In this document: piece by piece, positions 15,940 through 24,248 of the stretch
Layout of the letters: every line of letters starts with the position of its first letter
Numbering within the stretch: position 1 is the stretch's first letter
NCBI RefSeq assembly: GCF_000418365.1
Contig: NC_021663.1
Span: 1,240,001 to 1,304,000, forward strand
Source: Corynebacterium terpenotabidum Y-11
GTDB taxonomy: Bacteria > Actinomycetota > Actinomycetes > Mycobacteriales > Mycobacteriaceae
Direction: 5' to 3'
Length of the DNA: 64,000 bases
Notes under the pieces: model-generated
The model's database searches: none
Seen by the model: the letters and a program-made list of their open reading frames with translations, nothing else
What the model was told of the DNA's origin: nothing
Position numbers and translations under genes: made by a program

Positions 15940-18939
15940 TCATTCGTCCAGGGTGGCGGCGAGCTTCTCCGCTTCCCTGTCCCAGGTTTCCGCCTCCCGG
16001 GTCCGGCCCAGCTCACGGGTCAGCTGAGCAAGGTTCCGGTAGTAGCTCACCCTGCTCCCGGCATTCACCCCCGGCACCTCCGCCGCCTTCTTCAGCATCT
16101 CGACTGCGGCAGGCAGGTCCTCACCCCACACCGCGTACTGGGCACCCTGGAACAGCTGGGCGGACGCCAGGTCAGCGGCATTCCCCGCGGCGTCCCCGGC
16201 AGTGTCCTCGGCGGCGTCCCCAGTGACGTCGGACCCGTCGCCCACCGACCCGGCGAGGATCCACTGGGCGATTTGTGTACATCCGGCCAGACACTCCTCG
16301 AGCCTGCCGAAGGTGTACAGCACCCGGTTGAACGACTCCTGCACGTAGATACGCTGTTCCAGGTTGCCGGCCCGGGACATGGTATCCGCCAGGGTGTCCA
16401 GCGCGGCCGGGTTATCGGCGTCCGCCTGGGTGACCGCGATCCGGTCACGCAACCTGATCTCCGACCAGCCGTCGTCCGGTACCTCGGCGGCCGCCGGCAG
16501 CGTCGCGGTCAGTTCCGCGACCGCGGTATCGAATTCGCCGAGCAGATGCGCCATGTCGGTGAACGCGATGACGGCGGCTACGGCCAGAGACGGATTGCCG
16601 AACTTCATGCCCAGGTCACGGGTCTTCAGCAGAGTGAAGGCCGCCGCTTCCGGGGAAGCGTCCGTGTTCTTCAGGACGATCCCCAGAGCGAACAGGGCGT
16701 CGAGCTCACCCAGTGAGAACTCGACGGCCGTGCCGTTCCCGTGCTGTTCCAGCTTCGGCAGGAGCAGGGGTTCCAGCAGATCCCGACCTTCAGCGTCCGA
16801 CCCCGAGTAGACCAGCATCTCACCGTGCTTCAGAGTCGCGTCCCGGGTCGGCAGGCCCGCAGCCGCGAGCTCGCGGACAGCCAGGTGCGCCCGCTCCGCC
16901 GCCTCCGTGAAACGGTGTACGCCGGCCAGATGGTCGACGGAATCCAGGGCGACGTTCGCGGTCACCTCACGCACACCCAGGTCAATGAGCCGGACGAGCA
17001 GCCGGTCGATGACCGCGAACCCGTCCTCCGCGCCAGCCCGGGTCGCCGCGGACGCGAACAGCAGGTCTAGCGGGACCGTATGTGGCCAGGCCAGGGCATC
17101 GTGCAGCGAGGCGAAGGTGGCGGGTGGATCAGTGACACTGCCGGACGCGAGATCCATGCCGAACAGAGTCACCGTGAGCGGTCCGAACTCGTCCGCCAGG
17201 CCCGCGTCCCGAACCAGGGTCTCCGCCTCCCGGAGCCGCTGACGGGCCTCGGTGAGATGTGCGTCCGGTGCCGCAGGGTCAGGAGTCTGCCGGACCAGAC
17301 CGCTGGCCATCCGGACAGTGATGTTCACCCAGGCCCGCACCGCGGCCGGATCCAGGGAACCGGGGCGCAACCGCTCCGCCTCCGCCCGGAACCGGTCGAG
17401 CATGTCCGGTCCGGGATCCAGTAACTCCCGGGCGGAGACGGTGGCGAGGAACGACGCCTCGGCCCCGCCCTGCTGCTCCAGCACAGCGACATAATCTGCG
17501 TAGGCCGTTTCCACCGCCGCGAGATCGCCGGCCATGTCGGCGACGGCCACCCGCATCCCGTAGAAGGACGCCAGATCCGTCCCCTCCAGGTCCGGGACCG
17601 TGGCCACCAGCTGTGCGGCGGTGGCGTCCGCCCCCGTGGCCAGGGCGAGATTCAGCTGGTCAAGAATGTCGGACCCGGTCGGTGGGGTGGGGTCGGGCGT
17701 GGCGATCTCCGCGCGCAGCAGCAGATTGGTGCTGCCCGGACCGGTGCTGTCCGGGTCCAGGGTGATATCCCACGTCGCATGGTCGGCGGTCTCGGCGATT
17801 CGGGCCGCGAAATTGTCGGTGCCGTTGCGGGCGTCGTAGCGTTCGGCGAGGCTCCTGGCCGCCGCCTCGCAGCGGGCCGCGAGGTCGGCGACGGTGAAAT
17901 CGGTGTCCCCAGTGTTCCCGGTGTCCCCAGTCTCCCCGGCGTCCCCGTAGAACACGGCGAGATCCGAGGCCCCGGAACCACTGACTAGGACGTCCCCGAA
18001 ACCCGCTCGGGAGGTGGCCGCCAGCAGCACCCACGCGCCAGCGAGCAACCCGAAGTGCTCGCCGGTCGACAGCGGATCGGTGAGCAGGCCCCGCTGGTAG
18101 CGCTGCAGCATGCCCAGTCCGCGGGTGTAGTTCCCCGTCACCCCGAGGAACTCCAGATGCTGGCCGACGGTGTTCAGCCCCTGGAACGCAGGGTTTGCGG
18201 CAGCACTCGTCTGCTGGGCCCAGGTGGCGAACTCCGCGTCCCCGTTCTCCAACGCCAGGAGCATGTACCGGGCCAGGGCTGTCTCAGGCTCCATCACACA
18301 ACCGACGTTGCCGGCCTCGAGGATCTGCCTCAGGGCGGCATCGGCTCCTTCGCTGTCCCCGGTGGCCAGGCACAGGTCCATCTGCCCGGCCCACCGACAG
18401 GTCACACAGTCGTCGAATGGATCTTCGCCACCCAGCATGTCGATCTTCGCCTGCAGGGCCAGCGCTGTCGCCGGGTGACCGTTGACGATCGCGTCGTCCC
18501 TACGCTCGATGTCCACCGCGGTCTCCGGAACCCCGGCCGCCCGGAAATGGGCGTCCATCTGGTCGAGCATCGCCTCGGCCTGGGCCCGGGAGAACAGCAC
18601 CGACATCGTCACCACATGGACGGCGTGCTTGTACTGCCAGAACAGGTCAGGGTAGGTGCCGTCACCCCGACCCGGGAACCGCTGCGGATCCCGGTCGTGG
18701 AATCCCACCGCCGCAGAGAAGTGGGTGAGGAAGGACGCATTGTCCTCGATCTGCCGGTAACTGGCGGTGAGGCACAGTCGGATCCGGAATTCCGCGTCAG
18801 AATCCCCGGTCTCCTGAGCCAGTGCCAGCGCTTCACGCAGAAGGTCCCGTTCCTCCTCGCCGTAGGGCATCGACTGTGCCTTGTCGAGGAGTTCTGTGGC
18901 GGTCATCCCGGCCCCGCCCATGCCGTCAGAAGATGTCAT
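15940..18939 (-). CDS. Large TPR-type helical-repeat protein paired with the HSP90-family gene
   Basis: A 999-residue soluble protein with no signal peptide or membrane segment. It is almost wholly Ala/Leu/Glu-rich helix pairs of TPR type. Clear TPR-like units occur at the N-terminus (LLREALALAQETGDSDAEF at about 34-52), at about 200-215 (CLATGDSEGADAALRQIL), and at the C-terminus (LAQLTRELGRTREAETWDRE at about 969-988). Low-complexity Gly/Asp/Thr inserts are at about 335-350 and 895-920. It starts 39 bases after the HSP90-family stop, on the same strand, and has its own -10 (TACACT). Function unknown. The neighbour suggests a co-chaperone or scaffold role; this is inference. Confidence 0.8.
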   Translation of the reverse strand: MTSSDGMGGAGMTATELLDKAQSMPYGEEERDLLREALALAQETGDSDAEFRIRLCLTASYRQIEDNASFLTHFSAAVGFHDRDPQRFPGRGDGTYPDLFWQYKHAVHVVTMSVLFSRAQAEAMLDQMDAHFRAAGVPETAVDIERRDDAIVNGHPATALALQAKIDMLGGEDPFDDCVTCRWAGQMDLCLATGDSEGADAALRQILEAGNVGCVMEPETALARYMLLALENGDAEFATWAQQTSAAANPAFQGLNTVGQHLEFLGVTGNYTRGLGMLQRYQRGLLTDPLSTGEHFGLLAGAWVLLAATSRAGFGDVLVSGSGASDLAVFYGDAGETGDTGNTGDTDFTVADLAARCEAAARSLAERYDARNGTDNFAARIAETADHATWDITLDPDSTGPGSTNLLLRAEIATPDPTPPTGSDILDQLNLALATGADATAAQLVATVPDLEGTDLASFYGMRVAVADMAGDLAAVETAYADYVAVLEQQGGAEASFLATVSARELLDPGPDMLDRFRAEAERLRPGSLDPAAVRAWVNITVRMASGLVRQTPDPAAPDAHLTEARQRLREAETLVRDAGLADEFGPLTVTLFGMDLASGSVTDPPATFASLHDALAWPHTVPLDLLFASAATRAGAEDGFAVIDRLLVRLIDLGVREVTANVALDSVDHLAGVHRFTEAAERAHLAVRELAAAGLPTRDATLKHGEMLVYSGSDAEGRDLLEPLLLPKLEQHGNGTAVEFSLGELDALFALGIVLKNTDASPEAAAFTLLKTRDLGMKFGNPSLAVAAVIAFTDMAHLLGEFDTAVAELTATLPAAAEVPDDGWSEIRLRDRIAVTQADADNPAALDTLADTMSRAGNLEQRIYVQESFNRVLYTFGRLEECLAGCTQIAQWILAGSVGDGSDVTGDAAEDTAGDAAGNAADLASAQLFQGAQYAVWGEDLPAAVEMLKKAAEVPGVNAGSRVSYYRNLAQLTRELGRTREAETWDREAEKLAATLDE

Positions 18940-18946
18940 GGGCCAC

Positions 18947-18952
18947 AGTGTA
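18947..18952 (-). promoter_or_regulatory. -10 element of the TPR protein gene
   Basis: TACACT on the minus strand ends 7 bases before the ATG at 18939. There is no ribosome-binding site. The gene may be transcribed separately as well as by read-through from the HSP90-family gene. Confidence 0.5.
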
Positions 18953-18978
18953 GATACTTTTTACCGTGGCAGTTCCGG

Positions 18979-20850
18979 CTACAGCTCCGGTCCCAACGAC
19001 AGCGCCACCAGGTCGGACAGGGAGCCGGTGAGCAGCGCCCGCTCCCTGGTGCCCAGCGGACGCCGACCCGCAAGCAACGCCTGGACGTACAGTAACCGGA
19101 TCGTCCGGGAGACCACCGCCGCATCCGCCGCCGACGCCAACTGCCGCACCAGTGGGCAACTCCAGTTCAGGCACAGTACCGACAACGGCCGCGTACTCTC
19201 CGGCTGCGCGGACGCTCCGAACGCCAGGTCCACCGTGTCCAGGATGCTGGCCCACTGTTCCGTGGTCTGTCCCTTCACCTCGTTCCGGTCCCGCGACGCC
19301 GTGGCGGCCCGGTCCGTGACGAACACCGCCGGTACATCCGTCGGCTCGAACACCCGCACTGCCCCGGAGATCTGATGGTCCGACAGCGCCTCCGCCACAC
19401 TGCGCTCCAGCGCACCGGTCCGCCGGGATTCCGACAGCGGCGGCAGATCCAGGAGATCAAGGGAGGCCCGCAGATCTGCCGTGGAGACCTGCACACCGTC
19501 GAAGACCTGGGGGAACATCCACACCAGTTCCGCGTCGTGGACGTACCCGCCGTTGACCACGACCGGAGTAGCGCTGCCCGGGTGCGGTGGGGTGAGCGCG
19601 GCGATCTGGCGGAAGTCATCGAGACTCCGGGAGATCTGCAGCTCGCGCCCCGAACCGGTGACCAGCTCCACGATCTCGGATGCGGTGAGCCGACCGTCGG
19701 TCGTCTCGAAGGTGAGGAACTGCAGCATCGTCGACGCCAACTCCGCATCGGAGAGGCACAGTTGCCGCAATGCCAGGTCATGGACCGCGGTGAACTCCCG
19801 CAACCGGTGCGGGGTCGACCGCGCGGTGTCCAGCAGCCAGGACCGGATGCGGTTGCCGAGGTGCTCCCGGGTCGCGATGAGGGCGGCGTCCTCCACCAGT
19901 GATTCGCGGGACGCTGTCGGTGACAGTCGCGTCGAACTGATCTCGCACTCCACGAAGAACGCCCACGACGGCAGCAGTGGTGTGGGACCGTTCTCCACCA
20001 GCATCCGGTGGACGTACACACTGTGGTTCCGGGTCATGTGCGGCGCCTGTGGGGCGGGGAGGACATACGCCACCCCCTGCACGTCAGGGGCGTCGGGGCC
20101 GGACAGGTCAATGACATCAAAGGGGGACCGGCCCAACCGTTCCCGCCCGGCAGTCAGGCGGGTGGCCTTGTCGACCTCATCGACGAACACCGGGTCCGTG
20201 GTGATCCGGGTATGCCGGACGCCCTCGACGGTGATGTCGACCGGCAGGTAACGGCCGTACTCGGTGGCGATACGGACGACGGCGTTCTCACTGAGCAGGG
20301 CCCGCTCGTCCGGGCGCGGGGTGAGATGCGTGGTGGTACCGACCGGCAGGGCGTCCGTCTGCTCCGCGGTGAGTTCAGTGAGCTCGAAGGTGCCGTCGGA
20401 GAAGCCGGTCCAATGGATCGCCCGGGCCGCCGGATCGGCCGCGCGGGAGACCATGGTGATTCCGTCGGCAACCATGAAACAACTCAGCAGACCCACCCCG
20501 AACTGGCCGAGGCGACCTTCGCGCTGCAGACCGAATTCATCGCGCTTGGAGGTGCGTCCCACGGTGGTGAGCAGGTCGCGGGCCTCCTCGGCGGTCAGCC
20601 CGATTCCCGTATCGGTGAGGGAGAACGTCGTCCGGTCAGCGACGATCGGACGGATCCTGATCTCCTGCGGGGCAGTCGGGTCAATCTCGCGCCGGGCGGC
20701 GACGGCGTCCACCCCGTTCTGCAGCAGCTCGCGCAGGTACACCCGCGGCCCGGAGTAGATGTGCCGGCTGAGCAAGTCGACGACGCCTCCGAGATCAACC
20801 TGGAAGTTCCGCTGGTGGTGCTGCCCGGACCGGTCCCCGCTGTTCGCCAT
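18979..20850 (-). CDS. HSP90-family (HtpG-like) ATPase, divergent type
   Basis: A 623-residue protein, about as long as HtpG. The GHKL ATPase site is intact: RELLQNGVDA has Glu41 and Asn45 (N box), DTGIGLT is at 80-86, and GQFGVGLLSCFMVAD is at 115-129, close to the canonical GQFGVGFYSAFLVAD. In the middle domain SRESLVED near 330 matches the canonical catalytic-Arg loop (SRE). The C-terminal half is little like HtpG: it has no recognisable dimerisation helix motif and no MEEVD tail. It also carries LNWSCPLVRQL near 580. The ATG at 20848-20850 is chosen because the domain starts 15 residues later. It is divergent from a DUF4261 gene and upstream of the TPR protein gene. Confidence 0.87.
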   Translation of the reverse strand: MANSGDRSGQHHQRNFQVDLGGVVDLLSRHIYSGPRVYLRELLQNGVDAVAARREIDPTAPQEIRIRPIVADRTTFSLTDTGIGLTAEEARDLLTTVGRTSKRDEFGLQREGRLGQFGVGLLSCFMVADGITMVSRAADPAARAIHWTGFSDGTFELTELTAEQTDALPVGTTTHLTPRPDERALLSENAVVRIATEYGRYLPVDITVEGVRHTRITTDPVFVDEVDKATRLTAGRERLGRSPFDVIDLSGPDAPDVQGVAYVLPAPQAPHMTRNHSVYVHRMLVENGPTPLLPSWAFFVECEISSTRLSPTASRESLVEDAALIATREHLGNRIRSWLLDTARSTPHRLREFTAVHDLALRQLCLSDAELASTMLQFLTFETTDGRLTASEIVELVTGSGRELQISRSLDDFRQIAALTPPHPGSATPVVVNGGYVHDAELVWMFPQVFDGVQVSTADLRASLDLLDLPPLSESRRTGALERSVAEALSDHQISGAVRVFEPTDVPAVFVTDRAATASRDRNEVKGQTTEQWASILDTVDLAFGASAQPESTRPLSVLCLNWSCPLVRQLASAADAAVVSRTIRLLYVQALLAGRRPLGTRERALLTGSLSDLVALSLGPEL

Positions 20851-20904
20851 GGGGACGATTCTCGCACAGTCGCTCCTCGGTGGCCGTCGACCGATCCCCA
20901 CCGG

Positions 20905-20910
20905 TACCCT
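20905..20910 (+). promoter_or_regulatory. -10 element of the DUF4261 gene
   Basis: TACCCT ends 7 bases before the ATG at 20918. No Shine-Dalgarno sequence is seen. Only 67 bases separate this ATG from the divergent HSP90-family ATG. Confidence 0.5.
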
Positions 20911-20917
20911 CGCACCC

Positions 20918-21748
20918 ATGTCCGAGGAGAAACTCTGCCCGCCGTCCCCCACTTTCGCTCCGCAACTGGTGCTGGGGGTGATGCTCTTCGACGAACCTCC
21001 CACCGTGGACGCCGTCATCGACACCGTGACCTCCGTCCCCGGTGACCTGGGGATCACTGCCGGGGAAGTGGCGGGACGTGACGGGATCGTCGAGGTGACG
21101 GTGGGGAAGACCGGTGTCACCGCCTTCCTGTCGGTCATCGACGAGCCGGTACCCGGTGGGGAGGCGGTCGGCAACGCCCACCAGCTCTACTGCCAGGGGG
21201 AGGAGAAGGACCGGGTGGCGGCGCACCAGGCACAGCTGCTCATCGCCGTTCCCGCCGAATTCACCGAGGACGCCTCGGCGCAGATCAGTGGGCTGTCGGC
21301 CCGTGAGATCCAGCTGGTCGCCAACCGGATCCACGGAATCCTGACGATGGCAATGACCCGGCTGCCCGGCGTGGCCGGGTACTACTCGGGCGCTGCGGCG
21401 GCGACGTACGGGCCCACATTCCTGGCCCAGGTGGCGGAGGGGCACTTCGGATCGACCCCGTGGCCGCTGTGGGTCTCCGCCCGGCTGCATCCGGGAGAGC
21501 AGGGCTTTTCCGCCTACACCACCGGGCTGTGGGCGCTGGGCCACCCCGAACTGCAGGTCGACAATGCGCCGATGCCGCCGGAGGACCTCTTCCTTTATCT
21601 CATGGACACCTCTGCTCATCTCGTGCTCGACGGCGGTACCTTCGCCGACGGACAAACCACCGGCCGGTACGAAGGGGAGCGGTTCACCCTGGGCGCGGAG
21701 CCGTGGATCGTCGATCCGAACGTGCCGGCGCTCCGGGTCAGGATGTGA
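20918..21748 (+). CDS. DUF4261-like protein
   Basis: A 276-residue soluble protein with no signal peptide. It opens with a family-like strand VLGVMLFDEPP at about 18-28 and continues with ADVTVGKTGVTAF-type strands, then HQAQLLIAVP near 106. The motif RIHGILTMAM near 138 leads to a Gly/Ala-rich stretch GYYSGAAAATYGP at about 155-167. PWPLWVSARLHP near 184 is typical of DUF4261. No catalytic site is known for the family. The ATG at 20918 fits the upstream -10. The last codons, RVRM and the stop, form the first unit of a 14-bp tandem array. It is divergent from the HSP90-family gene. Confidence 0.72.
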   Translation: MSEEKLCPPSPTFAPQLVLGVMLFDEPPTVDAVIDTVTSVPGDLGITAGEVAGRDGIVEVTVGKTGVTAFLSVIDEPVPGGEAVGNAHQLYCQGEEKDRVAAHQAQLLIAVPAEFTEDASAQISGLSAREIQLVANRIHGILTMAMTRLPGVAGYYSGAAAATYGPTFLAQVAEGHFGSTPWPLWVSARLHPGEQGFSAYTTGLWALGHPELQVDNAPMPPEDLFLYLMDTSAHLVLDGGTFADGQTTGRYEGERFTLGAEPWIVDPNVPALRVRM

Positions 21749-21806
21749 CAGTCCGGATGTGACGGTCAGGATGTGAGGATCAGGATGTCACAGTCAGGAT
21801 GTGAGG
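21737..21806. repeat. 14-bp tandem array (5 units) duplicating the DUF4261 stop region
   Basis: Five 14-bp units of the type GTCAGGATGTGACA run from within the last codons of the DUF4261 gene. The first unit contains the real stop TGA (21746-21748). Copies 2 to 5 follow in non-coding DNA with 1-4 changes each. Confidence 0.85.
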
Positions 21807-21834
21807 CAGGGGCACCGACCGGCGGAGGAGGAAC

Positions 21835-21914
21835 AGGGGAGGGACGGGGGAGGGACGGGGGAGGGACGGGGGAGGACGGGGGAGGGACGGGGAGGGACGG
21901 GGAGGGACGGGGAA
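21835..21914. repeat. G-rich 10-11-bp tandem array (about 7-8 units)
   Basis: Units of the form GGGGGAGGGAC repeat with small length changes. The plus strand carries more than a dozen runs of three to five G, so G-quadruplex formation is possible. It starts 3 bases past the stop of the kinase gene and lies between two convergent genes. Confidence 0.8.
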
Positions 21915-21917
21915 GAA

Positions 21918-22721
21918 CTACGCGCCCTGCCACACCGTGTCGAACGGGGTGTTGGCGGAGACGCGGTGCTCGATACCGCGGGTGACCAGGGCCTTGGCGG
22001 CGGCCACGGCCTCGGTGATCTCGGTGCCCTTGGCCAGTTCCGCGGTGAGGGCGGCGGCGACGGTGCAGCCGGCCCCGGAGACGCGCTGCTCGCCGACCTT
22101 CGGGGCGGTGAACCGGGTGATCTCGTGGCCGTCCCAGAGGACGTCGACGGCCTCGGCGCCGGGCAGTTCGACCCCACCCTTGGCAAGCACATAGGGGACG
22201 TGCTCGCCGATCCGCTTGGCGGCCTCCTCCAGGTCGGCGACGGTCTCGATGTGCTCCATGCCGGAGAGCGTCTGCGACTCGAAGACGTTCGGGGTGACGA
22301 CGGTGGCCAGCGGCAGGATCTTCTCCCGCAGGGCATTGTCGGTGTCGAGTGCCGCGCCGGGCTCCTGGCCCTTGCAGATCAGCACCGGGTCGAGAACGAC
22401 GTTCTTCCAGGTCCGCTCGCCGAGCTTGGCGGCGACGATATCGATGGTGGCCGGGGTGCCGAGCATGCCGACCTTGGCGGTGTTCATGTTCTCGACCGAG
22501 TGGGTGGCCAGGGCGGCCTCGAACTGTTCGGCGATGATCTCCGGGTCGACCGGGTGGAAGCGGTGTCCCCAGCCGTTGTTCGGATCGAAGGAGACGATGC
22601 AGGACAGGGCGCCGACGCCGTAGACGCCGAGCTGCTGGAAAGTCTTCAGGTCAACCTGGATGCCGGCACCGCCGGTGGCTTCGGATCCGGCGATGACGAA
22701 AGCGATGGGGGGATTTGTCAT
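21918..22721 (-). CDS. Pyridoxal/hydroxymethylpyrimidine kinase (ThiD/PdxK-like)
   Basis: A 267-residue PfkB-superfamily kinase that phosphorylates a B6 vitamer or HMP. FVIAGSEATGGAGIQVDLKT opens the fold. AKVGMLGT near 82 and LDPVLICKG near 108 line the substrate pocket, and VSGAGCTVAAALTAEL near 216-231 is the anion-hole motif with the Cys typical of the ThiD/PdxK group. TVVTPNVFESQTL near 140 is also characteristic. The gene is stand-alone, far from the thi operon, and precedes an aminotransferase/MocR pair. A role in PLP salvage is therefore more likely than in thiamine synthesis, since thiD/tenA is already present. That choice is inference. Confidence 0.8.
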   Translation of the reverse strand: MTNPPIAFVIAGSEATGGAGIQVDLKTFQQLGVYGVGALSCIVSFDPNNGWGHRFHPVDPEIIAEQFEAALATHSVENMNTAKVGMLGTPATIDIVAAKLGERTWKNVVLDPVLICKGQEPGAALDTDNALREKILPLATVVTPNVFESQTLSGMEHIETVADLEEAAKRIGEHVPYVLAKGGVELPGAEAVDVLWDGHEITRFTAPKVGEQRVSGAGCTVAAALTAELAKGTEITEAVAAAKALVTRGIEHRVSANTPFDTVWQGA

Positions 22722-22770
22722 AGGGCAATGGTAGGCGACGGCGGGAGGAGAGGGCAGGCCGGGATGGTGC

Positions 22771-24054
22771 TCACTGTCGGTAGCTGCTGAGGAAGTTCCC
22801 CAGCCGTTCCATCGCGGTGGTCAGTATCGGTTCTTCGGGAAGGAAGACGATGCGTAGGTGGTCCGGGGTCGGCCAGTTGAACCCGGTGCCGTGGACGACG
22901 AGGATGTGCTCGCTTTCCAGCAGGTCCAGGACCAGCTGTTCGTCATCGTGGACGGGGAGGACGCCGGGATCCAGCCGCGGGAAGGCGTACAGCGCACCCC
23001 GGGGCGTCACGCAGCTCACCCCGTCCATGCTATTCAGTGCGGAGGTCACCACATCGCGGGAGCGGCGGAGGCGTCCTCCCTCCCCGGTGAGCCCGCCGAT
23101 GGAGAGATCGGCCGCTGCGCTGCCGTGCCCCAGTGCGGCGACGATCGCCTGCTGACCGGGCACGTTCGCGCACAACCGGGTGGATGCCATGAGGTTCAGC
23201 CCGTGGAGGAAGTCCTCCGCATGGTCCGTCGGTCCGGTGACGACGAGCCATCCTGCCCGGTAGCCGGCCAGGCGGCTGGATTTCGACAGACCGGAGTAGG
23301 TGAGGGTGAGGAGATCCGGGGCGACGGCGGCGAGGTGGGTGTGCACGGCGGGCTCGGCCATGGCGGCCCCGCCGTAGTTCCCGTCAGCGGCCCCGCCGCA
23401 GTTCCCGTAGGTGATGACGTCGTAGATCTCGTCGACGAGCAGGGTAAGCGAGTACTTCCGGGCGATGTCGGCGATGCCGCGCAGGATATGTGGCGGGTAC
23501 ACCGCCCCGGTCGGGTTGTTCGGGTTGATCACCACGATCGCCGTGGTCCGTTCCGTGATCTTCGCCTCGAGGTCGACGAGGTCGGGGTTCCAGGCGTCCT
23601 CCTCCGCGCAGCGGTAGTGCACAGCGCGTCCGCTGGCGAGGGTGACCATCGCCGTCCACAGTGGATAGTCGGGGGAGGGGATGAGGACCTCGTCGTGCGC
23701 GTCGATGAGTGCCTGGCAGGTCATGGTGATCAGTTCGGACACGCCGTTGCCGAGGAAGACCCTGTCACGGGTCAACTCCGGGAATCCCGGGACGTGTGCG
23801 TAGCGGTCGATGACTGCCTCGATGGCCGCGGGGATGCCGTGGGAATCCGAGTAGCCGTGTGAGATATCGAGGGTGCGGGCCATCTCGCCGACGATTGCGG
23901 GCGGTGGTGTGAAGCCGAAGGGTTGCGGATTGCCGATGTTGAGTTTGAGGACGTCGATGCCACGGCGTTCCAGGTCGGCGGCGCGGGCGGCCACTGGGCC
24001 GCGGATCTCATAGAGGACGTTGCGGAGCTTGGCGGACTGACGGACGGTACGCAC
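22771..24054 (-). CDS. PLP-dependent aminotransferase, class I (AlaT-like)
   Basis: A 427-residue fold-type I aminotransferase, close in pattern to the AlaT alanine/valine-pyruvate group. Motifs: LNIGNPQPFGF at about 38-48, GNGVSELI near 103, INPNNPTGAVYPP near 180, DEIYDVITY near 213, and the PLP lysine in YSGLSKSSRLAGYRAGW near 258-274. FNWPTPDHLRIVFLP near 394 carries the C-terminal carboxylate-binding Arg. The GTG at 24052-24054 has AGAAAGG about 8 bases upstream. After DEIYDVITY it has an extra, in-frame duplicated 8-residue insert. It is divergent from the MocR gene, a usual arrangement for MocR targets. Confidence 0.88.
   Translation of the reverse strand: MRTVRQSAKLRNVLYEIRGPVAARAADLERRGIDVLKLNIGNPQPFGFTPPPAIVGEMARTLDISHGYSDSHGIPAAIEAVIDRYAHVPGFPELTRDRVFLGNGVSELITMTCQALIDAHDEVLIPSPDYPLWTAMVTLASGRAVHYRCAEEDAWNPDLVDLEAKITERTTAIVVINPNNPTGAVYPPHILRGIADIARKYSLTLLVDEIYDVITYGNCGGAADGNYGGAAMAEPAVHTHLAAVAPDLLTLTYSGLSKSSRLAGYRAGWLVVTGPTDHAEDFLHGLNLMASTRLCANVPGQQAIVAALGHGSAAADLSIGGLTGEGGRLRRSRDVVTSALNSMDGVSCVTPRGALYAFPRLDPGVLPVHDDEQLVLDLLESEHILVVHGTGFNWPTPDHLRIVFLPEEPILTTAMERLGNFLSSYRQ
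23363..23410. repeat. 24-bp in-frame tandem duplication inside the aminotransferase gene
   Basis: Two 24-base units (23363-23386 and 23387-23410) differ at only two positions. They encode the insert GNCGGAADGNYGGAA right after the DEIYDVITY motif. The change keeps the reading frame. Confidence 0.85.
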
Positions 24055-24202
24055 GGTCAGGACCTTTCTGTGGTGGGGGAGGAATGAGCGTCAGTTTCTG
24101 GGCCGGGCTGACCGGCACCAGGGTCTGAGGAGGAGACCGCGGTCGGCGGCGAAGGTCTCTGTCGTGAAATGCGCAGCGTGGGTCCCACCCGATCCCCGCG
24201 GT

Positions 24203-24235
24203 CAGTAGCGCTGGCCACTCATGGACAGTAGCGCT
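24203..24235. promoter_or_regulatory. Direct-repeat operator for the MocR-type regulator
   Basis: CAGTAGCGCT occurs at 24203-24212 and again at 24226-24235, 23 bases apart, or about two helical turns. The second copy abuts the -10 of the regulator gene. A related CAGTAGCAGCT lies just inside the coding sequence at 24257. MocR/PdxR regulators typically bind direct repeats in the gap to a divergent gene. Confidence 0.65.
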
Positions 24236-24240
24236 ATTAT
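24235..24240 (+). promoter_or_regulatory. -10 element of the MocR gene
   Basis: TATTAT ends 8 bases before the ATG at 24249. There is no ribosome-binding site. It overlaps the second CAGTAGCGCT copy by one base, so a bound regulator would probably block RNA polymerase (autorepression). Confidence 0.6.
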
Positions 24241-24248
24241 TATTTCTC

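Noticed and set aside
18055..19095. 346-codon plus-strand frame opposite the TPR protein gene
   Set aside because: Shadow of the TPR coding sequence, His/Arg/Gln-rich and without any domain or start signal.
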